A stretch of 64,000 nt of DNA from Heracleum sosnowskyi (Eukaryota; Streptophyta; Magnoliopsida; Apiales; Apiaceae): the NCBI GenBank assembly GCA_030848705.1, contig JAUIZM010000012.1:4280679-4344678 (forward strand), given 5' to 3'. Of this stretch, positions 56,501 through 64,000 are shown piece by piece. Made by a program: the position numbers and the translations under genes. The number at the start of each line of letters is the position of its first letter. Within the stretch, counting starts at the first letter, position 1. Below the pieces are notes generated by a model. That model saw only the letters and a list, made by a program, of their open reading frames with translations. It was not told the origin of the DNA and did not search any database.

Positions 56501-59136
56501 TTCAATAGCTTATTGATTTCTTCATCTATAGCCTTTTGTCTCTCGGGAGCATGGTTTCTCCTTTTCTGTTTTACCGTCCCTACTCCTGGGTCAATGTGAA
56601 GCCCATGGACAGCCACGGATGCGTCCAATCCTGGCATGTCTTCGGGGACCCAGGTGAACACATCTGCATACTCTCTTAGCAAAGCGACCAACTCTTCCTT
56701 TAAAGAGGGATCAAGAGCAGACCCTATGGTTATCAGTTTCGAGGAATCTCCCTCCATTAATTCTATCTGTTCTGTGGGCTCTCCGGGCAAAGCCCTGGGA
56801 AGTTGTGAGAGACTGTCTGATTCCTCCAACCCTTCGCGGCCCACTTCATCACTGTCGACTGACAGCACTTGTGGAGGGGGTTTCTTAGTTAAACTGTCCT
56901 CGTGTTCTTGGGTTTTAACCCCACCGGATTCTCCATAAAATTTTCTCTTCCGAGGGTTGGTTTGGGCTAAACATAAAGACGCTGAGTAACATAGCCGAGA
57001 GGCTTCGCCGTCAGACCTCAATTCTCCTGATCCCCACGCCGTGGGGAATTTCACTTTCATGTGTGGGGTAGAAATGATGGCCCCCAAGAAAAACAGAGTA
57101 GGTCTCCCTATGATGACATTATAGGAAGAGGCAATATCGATAATATAAAATTTGACTAGAGCAGTGACTTCCTGTGGTGGGGTCCCAAAAGTTGTAGGTA
57201 GATCGATGGTCCCTTGAATGGGCACAGCGTGATTCCCAAACCCATAGAGAGGCCCTCGTATATCCTCTGCCCTCTGTTCCTCCACCGTTCCCGTTAGATT
57301 GATTCTTCGCAGGGTATGTCGGAAAATTATGTCCACTGAGGAACCATTGTCGATAAGCACTTTCCTAACATCCTGATCAGCAATGTCCAGTCGGACTGTA
57401 AGAGGTCCACTTCGGCACACATCCCCTTGCGGATAGTCTTCGTCTGTGAAAGTGATAGGGACCTTCGAAAACCGAAAGGCCTCTTGTGGGCTTTCTAACT
57501 GGAATACCTCAGATCTTACCCGCGGAGGGGAATCTGTCCCGCCTATAATCATATCAATTACTCTCTTAGGCCGAGGGTTAGGAACGGGAGGTTGGGGCTG
57601 CGTAGGGGCTTTCCCCACTCCATGTACATAATCTTCCATTACCCCTCGACTCACCAATTTTTCCAAGAAATACCGCAGAGAGGTGCATTCATCAGTGGTG
57701 TGCCCGATACTGGCGTGATAGTCGCAGAATCTCGCTTTATCCCTCTTGTCTGCAGGGGTTCTCATGGGAGGAGGTTCTTGAAAGAATCCGCACCTTCGAA
57801 TTTCTTTCAGGATAGTTGACGGGGTCTTGTTCAGTGGGGTGAAACGGGGCTCTTCACGGGTCTGTCTTGGGCGAGGTCGTCTGTCTGAAGGAAAATTTTT
57901 CTGCCCTTTCCCTCTGAAGTCCTCCATACCATCTACTTGCATTGAAACATGACCTGACCCAGAAGCTTCGCTTCTAGAACTAGGGTAGTAAGCTCTAATC
58001 CTTTCATCCGTTGCGATGTATGCTGAGGCAATTCCATAAGCCTCGTATAAGTCAACTGGTTCTTTGTTGCACAGTTCCTTGCAATAGTCTCTACATTCTT
58101 GGTAGTTCATGTTTCTGATGAAAGAGTCTACGGCGTTAGTTGGCCGAAGCTCCTTTACTTTCGAGGCTGCTGTCTTGAATTTTTCAATATAATCTCTTAA
58201 CGATTCCCCACGCTCTTGCTTCACGTTTTCTAAAGATATAGTGTGGACAACATACGGGGTATTAATTCGGAATTTGGACAAGAATGCTATCTTGAGCTCC
58301 TCCCACGAATTAATGCTCCTCGGGGGAATCTCGGAGAACCAGGTTCTCGCGTAGGCTTTGAGTGTGGAGACAAACAACCGACATTTAGTGATATCATTGT
58401 ACCTGTGACAGATCATCAAGTTTTCATAATAACTCAAATGATCATTAGGATCAGACGTACCGTCGTAAGACTCAAGGCCAGTGATCTTCACTCCTTGATC
58501 CACCCTTGCTGCTTCCAAAGATTCTGAGAAAGGCGATCTTCCGGAACCTGTCTCTATAAAAGGCCCGGTTGCCATTTCCTCTAACTTGGCTATCCTAAAC
58601 ATCATTTGTTCTCTCTCATCAGGGGGGTGGGCCTGCGTATTCTGCTGAATAATGATCGGAGGGGTGCGCCTCCGACGTACGGGGGTTCTCGATCTCCTCC
58701 TACGACTTGATGCTATGGAGTGTTCCCCTTTTGGTCTGCGCCTTTCGGGTCTCCTGTATCCGGAGGATTCTGGGAACAAAGTTCTTTGCGACCCCGAGGA
58801 GGAACGACTCCCGTGATGGGGGTTGCTCCGATTGGAACTTGAAGTCTGACGAGAGTTCGTTCTTCTATTAGATGAACCTGACTGATACGATTCTCGGTAA
58901 CTCGACTGCTGCGTGTTTGATAACTCCGGGATATTCTCTGGGTAATACGGGGGATGCTGATTTCTATAGTAATTTTGAGCCATCTGCGCTGTCAACCTAT
59001 CCATCTGTTCATGTATATGTCTGTTCGTGGCTCGTAGATTGGAGAGTTGGCTCCTGGTATGTGAGTCAGAAGTGGAGGATGACAATGATTCGGTTGTCCT
59101 CGGCGAACGGCTCCGATCACTCGAACTATAACTCAT
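53530..59136 (-). CDS. gag-pol: Tat gypsy gag-pol polyprotein, intact, 1868 aa
   Basis: From ATG 59136 the frame is open to 53530. Regions in order: Ser/Arg-rich start; gag (LFVSTLKAYARTWFSEIP); a knuckle-like CDYHASIGHTTDEC; protease (VLIDNGSSVDIIF); reverse transcriptase (FLDAYSGYNQITL, YVDDVIVKS); RNase H; a second, archaeal-type RNase H (KLFVDGSSTTGCSGAGVLL to YSDSQLVVNQV); integrase with H-H-C-C (HEGICGSHSSG to CVNCQ) and D-D-E (DIMGPFP, TDNGRQF, NGQVEVTNRS). There is no chromodomain at the C-terminus. The protein packages, copies and integrates the element. The second RNase H places it in the Tat lineage. Confidence 0.95.
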   Translation of the reverse strand: MSYSSSDRSRSPRTTESLSSSTSDSHTRSQLSNLRATNRHIHEQMDRLTAQMAQNYYRNQHPPYYPENIPELSNTQQSSYRESYQSGSSNRRTNSRQTSSSNRSNPHHGSRSSSGSQRTLFPESSGYRRPERRRPKGEHSIASSRRRRSRTPVRRRRTPPIIIQQNTQAHPPDEREQMMFRIAKLEEMATGPFIETGSGRSPFSESLEAARVDQGVKITGLESYDGTSDPNDHLSYYENLMICHRYNDITKCRLFVSTLKAYARTWFSEIPPRSINSWEELKIAFLSKFRINTPYVVHTISLENVKQERGESLRDYIEKFKTAASKVKELRPTNAVDSFIRNMNYQECRDYCKELCNKEPVDLYEAYGIASAYIATDERIRAYYPSSRSEASGSGHVSMQVDGMEDFRGKGQKNFPSDRRPRPRQTREEPRFTPLNKTPSTILKEIRRCGFFQEPPPMRTPADKRDKARFCDYHASIGHTTDECTSLRYFLEKLVSRGVMEDYVHGVGKAPTQPQPPVPNPRPKRVIDMIIGGTDSPPRVRSEVFQLESPQEAFRFSKVPITFTDEDYPQGDVCRSGPLTVRLDIADQDVRKVLIDNGSSVDIIFRHTLRRINLTGTVEEQRAEDIRGPLYGFGNHAVPIQGTIDLPTTFGTPPQEVTALVKFYIIDIASSYNVIIGRPTLFFLGAIISTPHMKVKFPTAWGSGELRSDGEASRLCYSASLCLAQTNPRKRKFYGESGGVKTQEHEDSLTKKPPPQVLSVDSDEVGREGLEESDSLSQLPRALPGEPTEQIELMEGDSSKLITIGSALDPSLKEELVALLREYADVFTWVPEDMPGLDASVAVHGLHIDPGVGTVKQKRRNHAPERQKAIDEEINKLLKANFIYEIQFPQWIANVVLVKKSSGKWRVCIDYTDLNKATPKDYYPLPTIDQLIDATAGHVLFSFLDAYSGYNQITLAPEDQPKTSFITHRVVYSYRVLPMGLMNAGATYQKAMNKIFDHQIGRNLEVYVDDVIVKSRERTDHVQDLRETFENLRRSRLKLNPAKCSFGVASGKFLGHVISGQGIEVNPDKVRAIMEMQPPTTPKQVQSLNGCLTALRRFISKLAERSLPFFAVLKGVNKSRRINWTRGCQEAFDSLKENLTSPPVLSCPIPGEPLYLYLAIAPEAVSSCLLREEAEKQFPVYYVSHVLRNAETRYPFIEKMAYSLLLASRRLRPYFQGHDIRVYTNYPLRKILHKPDLSGRLVNWTVELSQFNISYLPRTAIKGQALADFMVECSVAEEPEPKAESVRAINEEAASPWKLFVDGSSTTGCSGAGVLLISPEGFEIRQAIRFDFPATNNCSEYEALIAGFKLAKALQVQYLKAYSDSQLVVNQVLGSFVAKSPVLARYLQEARDRLAQFTMVSLEGIEREENTQADALARLATGVESPPGLNVYYTVLHSPSVTLVEDTSPQVMFLAYGPNWMTPIILYLQEGILPEEKKTARTLLGKSAHYTLVEGTLYRRSFLAPLLKCLDCPEAEYCMLEVHEGICGSHSSGEALAHKVLRQGYYWPTLRQDCLNYAKICVNCQLFASIPRLPPVLPTSVLSPVPFDVWGMDIMGPFPLAKGSLKFIIVAVDYMTKWAEAKAVAHITAVVCRKFFHEFVVTRFGIPRVLVTDNGRQFIDAEFEEYLSAYSIQHRRSSVAYPQSNGQVEVTNRSLLQSLRKNVEDRKSMWAEELPNILWAYRTDSRKSTGESPFRLAYGTEVVIPVELGEPSLRIQQYDPNANEEGIRTNLDLIEERRENAVIRMAQYKQTTAKYFGKINPREFQVGDKVLRSSAASDPTHNKKLDPKWEGPYVVHQVVKMGTYVLARLQGDVIPNTWHATHLRRYYP

Positions 59137-59175
59137 CTTTATACGGTCGTTGTTGTGTGGTGGTAAGTATTTTGG

Positions 59176-59195
59176 TTCCCCGGCGGCGGCGCCAA
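59176..59195 (-). other. Primer-binding site of the Tat gypsy
   Basis: The minus strand reads TTGGCGCCGCCGCCGGGGAA directly after the 5' LTR. It resembles the TGGCGCCGTTGCCGGGGA sites used with tRNA-Asp in related elements. Confidence 0.75.
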
Positions 59196-59591
59196 TGATG
59201 GTCCGTAGGAAAATTAGTAAATTCCCGCAGGGATCATCGGAAGGTTCTCTCCATTTATGTTCTCTTTTGTTCTCTTGATTTCGCTCTCCCCCTTTTCTGT
59301 TTATTCTCTCTTCCTTTTATCCCCTCGTTCCCTGGCTGCCACCGCGCAGTCTATTCTCTAGACTAGGTGACAAGGATAGAATCACCTGTCTGCTTCACCT
59401 GTGTGGATGGCCACCTATGATTCCGTAGGGTAGGTGACGGAGGGAGTCTAGGAGGCCAGGTGGAAAGCAGGAGTGACACGTGTTCAGAAAGGGGGAACGT
59501 GCCTCCGGGAGAGGTGAGCCCAATGATATCTTAGGGACTACGCCGTAGGCCGTAGGCCGTAGGAAATAGTTTACATTTTTGGAGGCCATAT
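59196..59591 (-). repeat. 5' LTR of the Tat gypsy
   Basis: It matches the 3' LTR except for two substitutions (near 59407 and 59460), one extra 7-bp CCGTAGG-type unit near 59545, and the altered outer end (CCATAT). Confidence 0.9.
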
Positions 59592-59670
59592 ATAGAACAA
59601 CGGTTGCACACCCATGCCCAGTAAAACCTTAAGGAGAAACTAAACCTCAAGGAGATAGCAAACCTGTTTC

Positions 59671-60777
59671 CTTAACCCGAATAGCTTGCCTCTTCCATCT
59701 CCTCATGTACTTTTGTGTCCCTCCAAAGTTCTGGACAATCCCATCAATGAGCCAGGGGTGCCTCCCCGTTGAAATATTTCCCAAAACAAACTCAACGACA
59801 AGCCCGCTTCCAAGCCCTACTAATATGAAAAACCAATCAAATCCACTTGAAAACTTATCTTCATCAGTATCATCCTTGTAATCATCATGCTATTTTCTGA
59901 CAAATCATGGGGGAAATATCTCCTGTAAATCTGTTGTTATTCACAAAGTATAAATTTTTATTTGGCTGTGGAACTGGGAGATTCCCTTGTAGCATGTTAT
60001 TGCTTATGTCTATGAATCTTAAACTTTTACTTTGAATATCAACCGGATTCTGTTTGAAAGCCGTTAGGTAGTTGGAAGCAAGGTTTATTAGCTCCAAATT
60101 ATTACTTACATTCCAAATCCAGTGTGGCATATTACCGTGAATATTGTTTCCATCCAGTTCAAGTCCCCTTAAGTTACTCAGGAACCGCAGAAAGTATGGG
60201 AACTCTGTTAAGTTACAGAAACTCAAACCTAAAAGTTTAAGCTCTGGAAGAGTGAAGATAATTTGATGGGGGGCAACAAATGTTATATTCGACTCAGATA
60301 GATTGAGAATGGTAAGGTTTCTAAAGTTCTGAAATATGCCAGACTCTACGGTACCAGTAAAGTTATTTGTAGCAAGAGAAAGATATTCGAGATTTTTGAG
60401 TTGAGAAAGTGAGCGAGGAATTTTACCTGTTAGTTTATTAAAGCGCAAATTTAGTTCTATTAATTGGGTCATGTTCATCAGCCACAACGGGATTTCACCA
60501 CCAATGTAATTTTCTCTAAGGTCAAGATTAGTAAGTCGGGTTAGGTTTGCAAGAGATGGTGGGATATCACAATATAGATTAGTATCACGAAGGTCTAAAA
60601 ATGTAAGTTTAGCTAGCTCGTGAAGCCAAGAAAGATCCCCTGAATTATTAAACATATTAAATGCAATTGATATATAAGTGAGTTGGGTAAGGTTATCAAT
60701 TGTGGCCGGAATTGATCCCAAAAAATAGCATTCTTTGAGTCGCAACCTCGTCATTGATTGCAGATTTTCGATTGAAA
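59671..60777 (-). pseudogene. RLP locus 4: internally deleted LRR receptor-like protein, 5' end lost at a Helitron
   Basis: From 60777 down to 59885 there is an open LRR stretch (MTRLRLKECYFLGSIPATI to NNRFTGDISPMICQ) closely related to RLP locus 3. At about 59885 the sequence jumps to the acidic spacer and membrane-span region (59671-59885), so the final LRRs are missing and the frame is lost. The 5' part, with cap and signal peptide, is absent: homology stops at 60776-60777, exactly where the Helitron begins. Confidence 0.85.
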
Positions 60778-61239
60778 TCTATACTCTTTATTAATAAGCA
60801 AAACAATGTGAAAATGGCGCGCGGTACTAAAGTACCAAAGTACCAAATTTGGTTATCACTTAACCCGGGTTCGATTCCTCGCAACTACATAATTATACAA
60901 GATTTATTTACTTTAAATTCTTTAGCTTCATCCAGGGTTCGATTCCTTACAACTACGTAATTATACAAGATTATTTTATTTACTTTAAATTCAATAGTTT
61001 CATCGAACGTTAGATTCTTTGCGTAATCATACAAGATTTATTTATTTACTTTAATTTCTTTAGCTTTATGCACAGTTCGATTGCCTATAACTACATGATT
61101 AAATATTTATTTATTATATATTTTTATCATTCAATTTCGAGAAATACATTTTTAAATAATATTTATTAATAATTTATTAATACTAATATTTTAATGTCGA
61201 CTCATGCTCGGTCCGTGCTTGGCACGGATTATAAGCTAG
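60778..61239 (+). mobile_element. Non-autonomous Helitron, 462 bp
   Basis: It begins TCTATACTCTTTATTAATAA after an A and ends with the hairpin CCGTGCTTGGCACGG, then ATTATAAGCTAG followed by T, the complete Helitron signature. The interior has about four degenerate units of 65-75 bp with GGTTCGATTCC-like cores (60867, 60935, and weaker near 61008 and 61074) and CAACTACATAATTATACAAG-like phrases. Confidence 0.88.
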
Positions 61240-61467
61240 TATAATAATAAATTAAGGATATTATTGAGTTCTAGAATTTAAAGAGGTGAGGGGAAGAATG
61301 ACTTACATGAGTTAAACCTAGTCATACTACACTAATAATCTCATTATATAACCTGGTCCCAAGTCCTTGTAGTGGGACAATTTATTTATAATATAATAAT
61401 TTTAGTTCCTACTACTTTTTGAATTAAAACCATTTTCTAAGTCATGTAAAAATTATAAAATAAATTA

Positions 61468-62715
61468 GAGTAAATAGCAGTTTGCACCCCTTTACTTTGG
61501 GCGTTTTTTCGATTTGGTCTTGAATAATGTTCTGTAGCAGAATGCACCCTTATGTTTAATTGTCGCTTCGATTTGCACCCTTTTGACCAAATTCCGTTAA
61601 TTTTGACTGTCACCGTTAATTACAACAGGGGTAAAATTGGAAACAGATAACAAAAGACCTAATTAATCTCCTAGACATTTAATCAAACACTTTCAGGACA
61701 ACATCTAGACATTTCATCAAACAACTCGGCCACTTCCTTCATTTGGTATTCTCTCCACAAGCAAATATCTATGGTATTGCAAATATAGTTACAATTTCAG
61801 TAGTGATAGAAAATTCAATCTCAAGACATAAGACATAGAATGTCTCCGACTTTTGCTAGGTTTATTCCGGGCTTTACTGGGAGTGGTTCCATCAGAACGA
61901 ACAAATAGATTAAGTCGCCCTAGTTTTTTAGACATGGAGTTCATGATTGATTTCGGCGGCAGAGGAGGTTTATTAGCGGATGGATAAGTGATTACCAAGG
62001 GAGCGTTAGGTGATGATTTAACTGTCTTCCTCTTGATGTCTTCCAACTGCATTTTCATTTTGGCCAGCTCGAGTTTCAAATCCTGATTTTCTTGTTGTAA
62101 TTTAGAGAGCTCGTCAGGTACAGGATGAACATCTTTGGAGAATACATTCACTTTAGATGCAGGAGTTGGGGATTCTCCACTTGAAAGACTACCATCCATA
62201 ACCTCCCGAAGGCGCTGCTGCTCATAGTAAAGGACTTGTACAACAGTTTGAACAGGAAGCCTGTCACTCTGAGCAGCATGAGCACAGGCCTCACGAGATA
62301 ATTTCTGGCAGTCCATCACACTGCACACTTTCTTCCTTTCCATGTCACTTATAAACGGATGGGCCTGCGGCAAGTTATAATAAAAAAGAGAGGGTTATTT
62401 TTTAGGTTAATCTGCGAGACTTCTTACTAGAAAAGATGTGTTTCAAGTTGATTTGAATATATTATTGAAGATGTCTAGATGTTGTCCTGAAAGTGTTTGA
62501 TTAAATGTCTAGGAGATTAATTAGGTCTTTTATTATTTGTTTCCAATTTTACCCCTGCTGTAATTAACGGTGACAGTCAAAATTAACGGATTTTGGTCAA
62601 AGGGGTGCAAATCGAAGCGACAATTAAACATAAGGGTGCATTCTGCTACAGAACATTATTCAGGACCAAATCGAAAAAACGCCCAAAGTAAAGGGGTGCA
62701 AACTGCTATTTACTC
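61468..62715 (-). mobile_element. Pack-MULE, 1248 bp, carrying an NPH3/RPT2-like gene fragment
   Basis: Terminal inverted repeats of about 245 bp (61468-61712 and 62471-62715) start GAGTAAATAGCAGTTTGC. AATAAATTA flanks both sides (61459-61467 and 62716-62724), a perfect 9-bp target duplication as Mutator-like elements make. Between the repeats lies a host gene fragment and no transposase, which defines a Pack-MULE. Confidence 0.93.
61789..62364 (-). pseudogene. Captured C-terminal exon of an NPH3/RPT2-like (phototropism BTB-NPH3) gene
   Basis: The frame encodes the conserved end of the NPH3 domain (MERKKVCSVMDCQKLSREAC, AHAAQSDRLPVQTVVQVLYY) followed by a coiled coil (LSKLQQENQDLKLELAKMKM) and a Ser/Arg-rich tail (KPSKSRRHSMS), as in RPT2/NPH3-family proteins that link phototropin signalling to ubiquitin ligases. 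Upstream is a T-rich stretch and a splice acceptor (GCCGCAG before 62364), so part of an intron was captured and the capture was from DNA. The BTB domain and most of NPH3 are missing. The frame runs past the expected stop for 13 codons. Confidence 0.85.
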
Positions 62716-63864
62716 AATAAATTATAAAGAACTAGTGCTGGTTAAAAAATTTAAATCAATTCAGTTCTCTCTCTATTCCGTCAGAAACTTAAAGGCCACT
62801 TAGTTCACCTTGACTTATATCCACTGAGTGAAAGACTTGGACCTGGTCTTGTAGATCTTTGGCATCCTGTTACTTAACTCATGGTCGAATGTCTTGAATT
62901 GCGGTGTTGTGGTATGGAACCACTCAAGAGGTTGTAGATACATTGGAGAGTTCGACAAAATTAAGTTGGTTGGCTAATTATTGAGTGATGATTCCTGGTA
63001 AGCTTGTTTTATGAAAGTTCCAACAATTCGAGTTGTCATAGGTTGCTGAGGGATTCTACAATAGAAGAATTTAGTATATTTAAAAGCTATTTTAATTTCA
63101 GTGTCCAATTTTAATTTGGTTAATTATGTATTAGGTGTTGTAGCGCTCTCTGTTTGTTGTCGCTGATTGACCTTGTTCACAACGCATTTTACACCAGAAG
63201 AGCTTCTTCCCTGGATGGTTCTGCATGTGTGATAACGTATCAGATTCTGAATTTGTCACTTAGGTGATGAGGTATATGGAGCCAAGGGCTGTTTGAGTAG
63301 AGACGTTGTCACAAGAAAATAACCAGTCACTAGTACGAAGTGCTTGTGACAAATTTGCTCGGGATTGACGATGGTGATCAAAGTTTGCTGAATGTGAAAT
63401 TGTGAAAGATGAAGACACCAAACAAGTTATAGATAGGGGAAACCAAAGAAAAACTTAGATAACTACGAGTAACCAGCTCATCTAAAATCTAAAATCTTAA
63501 GATGTTAGAGTAAGGCTCCAAATGGATATGACCAGAACAGGTGACACAACAATACCACACATGTCCAACTACATATGACCAGAACAGGAGACTGGAAATT
63601 TACATCTTCCGGTAATAGCATATTTTCTATGATTTGATCATCATAACTTTACTGTTCTGTATGTAACTAGATCTTTATTAATTAGACTCAGAAGAAATAG
63701 AAATAATGTAATTCAAGACAGAACAACCTCAACCAAATAAATTAGAAAAAACAGGAATACATACAAGTACAACCAAACATTTAAAGAACAACAATGCACA
63801 CCCTTGCCCAGTAAAGGAAACTGCAAAACACATTTCTAAGTACCGGTTATAGCAAACCTGTTTC
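62716..63864. other. Spacer between the Pack-MULE and the right-edge RLP gene
   Basis: It holds one RLP relic (62883-63060). The last 150 bp are the likely 3' untranslated region of the RLP gene at the edge. No other gene was seen. Confidence 0.45.
62883..63060 (-). pseudogene. Short RLP relic
   Basis: The stretch matches the region after the last LRR of the other RLP loci (plus-strand phrase CGAATGTCTTGAATTGCGG, and AAATTAAGTTGGTTGGCTAA). It is highly diverged and has no usable frame. Confidence 0.6.
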
Positions 63865-64000
63865 CTAAGCCCGAATGATCTGCCTCTTCCGCATCCTCGG
63901 TTTCTTTTGTGCCCTTCCAAATTTCTGGAAAATCCAAAAAATCAGCCACAGGTATTTATCTGTTAGAATGCCTCCCATAACAAACCCAACAACAAGCCCA
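63865..64000 (-). CDS. RLP locus 5: C-terminal membrane span and tail, cut by window edge
   Basis: Read from 64000 down, the frame encodes the end of the membrane span (GLVVGFVMGGI), DKYLWLIFWIFQKFG and a basic tail ending RQIIRA before TAG at 63865-63867. It parallels the tail of RLP locus 3, with no break in the visible part. It may be the only intact RLP gene touching this window. Confidence 0.8.
   Translation of the reverse strand, partial: GLVVGFVMGGILTDKYLWLIFWIFQKFGRAQKKPRMRKRQIIRA

Larger units (their letters stand above)
47865..59591 (-). mobile_element. Ty3/gypsy element of the Tat lineage, 11.7 kb, young
   Basis: LTRs of about 390 bp flank a PBS, an intact gag-pol on the minus strand and, between pol and the 3' LTR, a spliced gene plus a small ORF on the plus strand. 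The LTRs differ by two substitutions and one 7-bp repeat unit. The second RNase H domain in pol and the antisense gene between pol and 3' LTR are marks of Tat elements such as Retand, RIRE2 and Grande. The target duplication is unclear because the right LTR end reads CCATAT instead of CCATCA. ACATA at 47860-47864 is the left candidate. Confidence 0.93.

Noticed and set aside
53429..59198. Many plus-strand ORFs opposite the Tat polyprotein
   Set aside because: They overlap conserved pol domains on the other strand and have no recognisable content; only the genes outside pol (48999-52526) were kept.
47860..59596. Exact target duplication of the Tat gypsy
   Set aside because: Left ACATA and right ATATA/TATAG do not match exactly and the right LTR end is altered, so no duplication is claimed.
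60867..60878. tRNA gene suggested by GGTTCGATTCC
   Set aside because: No cloverleaf, anticodon arm or A box could be drawn around it.

Overview
The window is nuclear DNA of a flowering plant, most likely a eudicot with a large, repeat-rich genome. The evidence is copia, Tat-type gypsy, LINE, Helitron, MULE, hAT and Stowaway sequences packed around a cluster of receptor-like-protein (RLP) genes with plant LRR architecture. I could not place the species. I saw no rRNA or tRNA genes and no bacterial features.

Layout. 1-1437: 3' end of a copia pol and its 3' LTR. 1438-6200: AT-rich DNA with a solo LTR (2190-3052, TSD CTTAT) and overlapping Helitron ends. 6201-28482: two nested giant copia elements of SIRE/Maximus type. 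The outer element has lost its 5' LTR and gag-pol, keeping a long post-pol gene and its 3' LTR. The inner one (11578-27221) has both LTRs, a perfect GAAGT target duplication and a 3.7-kb internal tandem duplication. 29335-29592: Stowaway MITE. 29957-45137: three minus-strand RLP loci. The first is frameshifted and internally deleted. The second is split by a 1.55-kb solo LTR (TSD GATGA). The third is open over about 1018 codons apart from a young 4.69-kb copia with identical LTRs and an intact polyprotein (TSD AAAAT). A truncated LINE (35844-36950) and a minisatellite lie between loci two and three. 45700-46166: hAT-like MITE in a locally duplicated segment. 47865-59591: a young Tat-lineage gypsy with an intact 1868-codon polyprotein on the minus strand and, on the opposite strand, a three-exon gene plus a small ORF, each with its own TATA box. 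59671-64000: RLP remnants, a 462-bp Helitron abutting one of them, a Pack-MULE carrying the C-terminal end of an NPH3/RPT2-like gene, and the tail of another RLP gene at the right edge.

How it fits together. The ancestral unit is a minus-strand RLP array (signal peptide, cysteine-paired LRR cap, LRRs, acidic spacer, one membrane span, basic tail). Such proteins act as cell-surface immune or developmental receptors. Nearly everything else is transposable-element DNA inserted at different times. LTR comparison by eye orders the datable insertions: inner giant copia (about 2% LTR divergence plus indels), then the Tat gypsy (two substitutions), then the copia in RLP locus three (none seen). The best candidates for less-described biology are the third gene shared by the two giant copia families, each family's dense heptamer-like motif running through LTR and coding DNA, and the antisense spliced gene of the Tat element.
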